Under the pieces are notes generated by a model. It was not told where the DNA came from. It made no database searches and saw only the letters and a list, made by a program, of their open reading frames with translations. Source: Flectonema sp. DT1601 (Eukaryota > Euglenozoa > Diplonemea > Diplonemida > Diplonemidae). From it: DNA of 64,000 bases. Below are positions 62,683-64,000 of the stretch, in pieces. The number at the start of each line of letters is the position of its first letter. Position 1 is the stretch's first letter. The translations under genes and the position numbers were made by a program. The stretch covers positions 271,501 to 335,500 of the forward strand of contig OZ025785.1 in assembly GCA_964019425.1 (NCBI GenBank), given 5' to 3'.

Positions 62683-63063
62683 CACGCATTACGGGAAGAA
62701 AGGTAGAGTGTTGCATGTTAACCTGTTGCAGGTTGGCACTACCAAATGACCTGATGACCCACGGGGGGGCGTTTGCGGAAAGAGAATTGCTGCTTTTGCA
62801 GTTATTTGCCTTTATCACGGGATTTTTTTTTTTTTTTTTTTACTGCTTTTTGTGCCACTCACCTCCAAGAAAATCATGGTTACACCTTTTTTATGGTTAT
62901 CCCTTGGCCTATCGATCTCGAAAAGAGGTTTTAGAGTTTTGGTGCCAAGCTGTCTTTTTGTTATGGTTTAGACAATTTGGGTTTTAATAAATAATTCCTT
63001 TCATTTTTGCCACCTTTCTGCAATCAATGCTTATGTAGCACCCCTGAGCAAATTTTGGCTGCT

Positions 63064-63375
63064 AATTTTCTTCTTGCAAGCAAATCTTAGCTGCTGATTC
63101 TCTTCCTGCAAGCAAATCTTAGCTGCTTATTTTTTTCTTGCAGGCAAATTTTAGCTGCTAATTTTCTTCCCGCAAGTAAATTTTAGCTGCTGATTCTCTT
63201 CCCGCAAGCAAATCTTAGCTGCTTATTTTCTTCCCGCAAGCAAATTTTAGCTGCTGATTCTCTTCCCGCAAGCAAATCTTAGCTGCTGATTGCTTATTTT
63301 CTTCCCGCAAGCAAATTTTGGCTGCTTATTTTCTTCCCGCAAGCAAGTTTTAGCTGCTTACTTCTTTCCTACAAA
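63064..63375. repeat. 32-bp minisatellite, unit 3
   Basis: Same array as units 1 and 2 but shorter by about one repeat, showing copy-number change between units. Confidence 0.85.
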
Positions 63376-63620
63376 CAAATTAAGTAAGATTTATTTTTGC
63401 CTAAGGAAAAATGCTGGATTTTTGTGCCCAAGCAGGTCTAAAAAGATGGGTGACCATTTTCTTAAAGTATAAAATGTGATGAAAATTCTTTTTTAGTATG
63501 GTTTTGAAATTTAAGTGTATGGTTGCCAATTTAGTAGGTAGTTAAAAAAAAATTCTTCAGAAGAAATCTTTCTCAAAATTCCATTTAGGTAATTTGCCAC
63601 CGAAACTGAGCACCAAACAA

Positions 63621-63699
63621 AAACCGCCGTCAGCGGGTTTTGAACCCTCGACCGCCATTCTTGCAGACCGGCGTTCTATCAATTGAGCTATGTAGCCAC
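63621..63699 (-). tRNA. tRNA-Cys-like sequence, copy 3
   Basis: Same as copies 1 and 2, again just downstream of the LINE-B 3' end on the minus strand. Confidence 0.55.
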
Positions 63700-63708
63700 A
63701 TAATCGAT

Positions 63709-64000
63709 GTTTTTTTTATTTATTTAGTCACATCCCCCCTGTCTTTCTACTTTGTTTTTATTCTTTCTGAGCATACTCGCTCTTCTTATTTTTTAACTAA
63801 GTAAATAAGCAACAACGAGTGCAACTGTTGTGAGTCCGTTGGAGGACTTCCCCGGATAGGAAGCTCACGACACTGTAAGTACAAAGCGAATGATCAATAC
63901 GGAGACGGTGGCCAAAGACCACTGGGTTACCTGCGAGCTATGAAGCTCTACGGATGTCCTCAGAGAGTTATTAGGAGATGAATTAGGAGTGATGTATGAG
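63709..64000 (-). pseudogene. LINE-B 3' end, unit 3 (cut by window end)
   Basis: Only the 3' untranslated region lies in the window, matching 40908-41200. Confidence 0.85.

Larger units (their letters stand above)
60921..64000. repeat. 4675-bp macrosatellite, unit 3 (cut by window end)
   Basis: Third unit, with an internal 592-bp tandem duplication and a slightly shorter minisatellite. It runs off the window inside the LINE-B 3' region. Confidence 0.9.

Overview
This is a piece of an animal nuclear genome made almost wholly of repeats. It is AT-rich, full of long A and T runs, and uses the standard code. An arthropod is my best guess, but the window has no orthologous host gene to test this. 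I see no clear single-copy housekeeping gene. The open frames belong to mobile elements or to two unrecognised multi-repeat-associated coding sequences.

Layout. (1) 1-6235: a 2-kb inverted repeat (1-1992 / 3971-5962) that looks identical base for base. Each arm carries one copy of an unrecognised coiled-coil gene and a 212-bp satellite. A 1.36-kb satellite lies between the arms. (2) 6240-17956: a flank with a 17-bp GAGATACC repeat, then a hairpin-rich satellite of about 115-145 bp per unit. Next comes a 5'-truncated LINE with a restriction-like endonuclease (R2/NeSL/Hero group), a second copy of the flank, and more satellite. (3) 17957-22415: 1.36-kb tandem repeats, about 550 bp of unassigned sequence, and a scrap of the LINE 3' end. 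(4) 22416-33360: the hairpin satellite, flank, 212-bp satellite and coiled-coil gene again, in reverse order and strand, so that 3971-9610 and 22280-32918 form a large inverted duplication. A 5.7-kb block of 1.28-kb tandem repeats has dropped into the right arm. (5) 33361-38690: a GC-rich alanine-rich coding sequence, a piggyBac remnant, and a 1311-bp terminal-inverted-repeat transposon that carries rearranged 28S and 18S rRNA pieces and two tRNA-like units. (6) 38690-64000: tandem 4675-bp units, each holding a 5'-truncated LINE (LINE-B), a tRNA-like sequence and minisatellites.

The first 4675-bp unit is split by a 12,888-bp insertion (42865-55752). This is a tyrosine-recombinase (DIRS-order, VIPER/TATE-like) retroelement with split direct repeats. 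It went in with no target duplication, and its A repeat was later invaded by a full-looking 7359-bp LINE (LINE-A, 48196-55554) flanked by a 9-bp target duplication.

The most interesting object is LINE-A. Its two long frames, a Gln-rich coiled-coil ORF1 and an endonuclease/RT/RNase H/zinc-knuckle ORF2, lie in the same frame and are parted by one TGA. ORF2 has no ATG before its endonuclease core. The first 26 codons after the TGA end in a textbook 2A motif (GDVERNPGP). This predicts stop read-through followed by 2A cleavage-like separation as the way the element makes its second protein. All statements come from reading the sequence; no search or fold was run.
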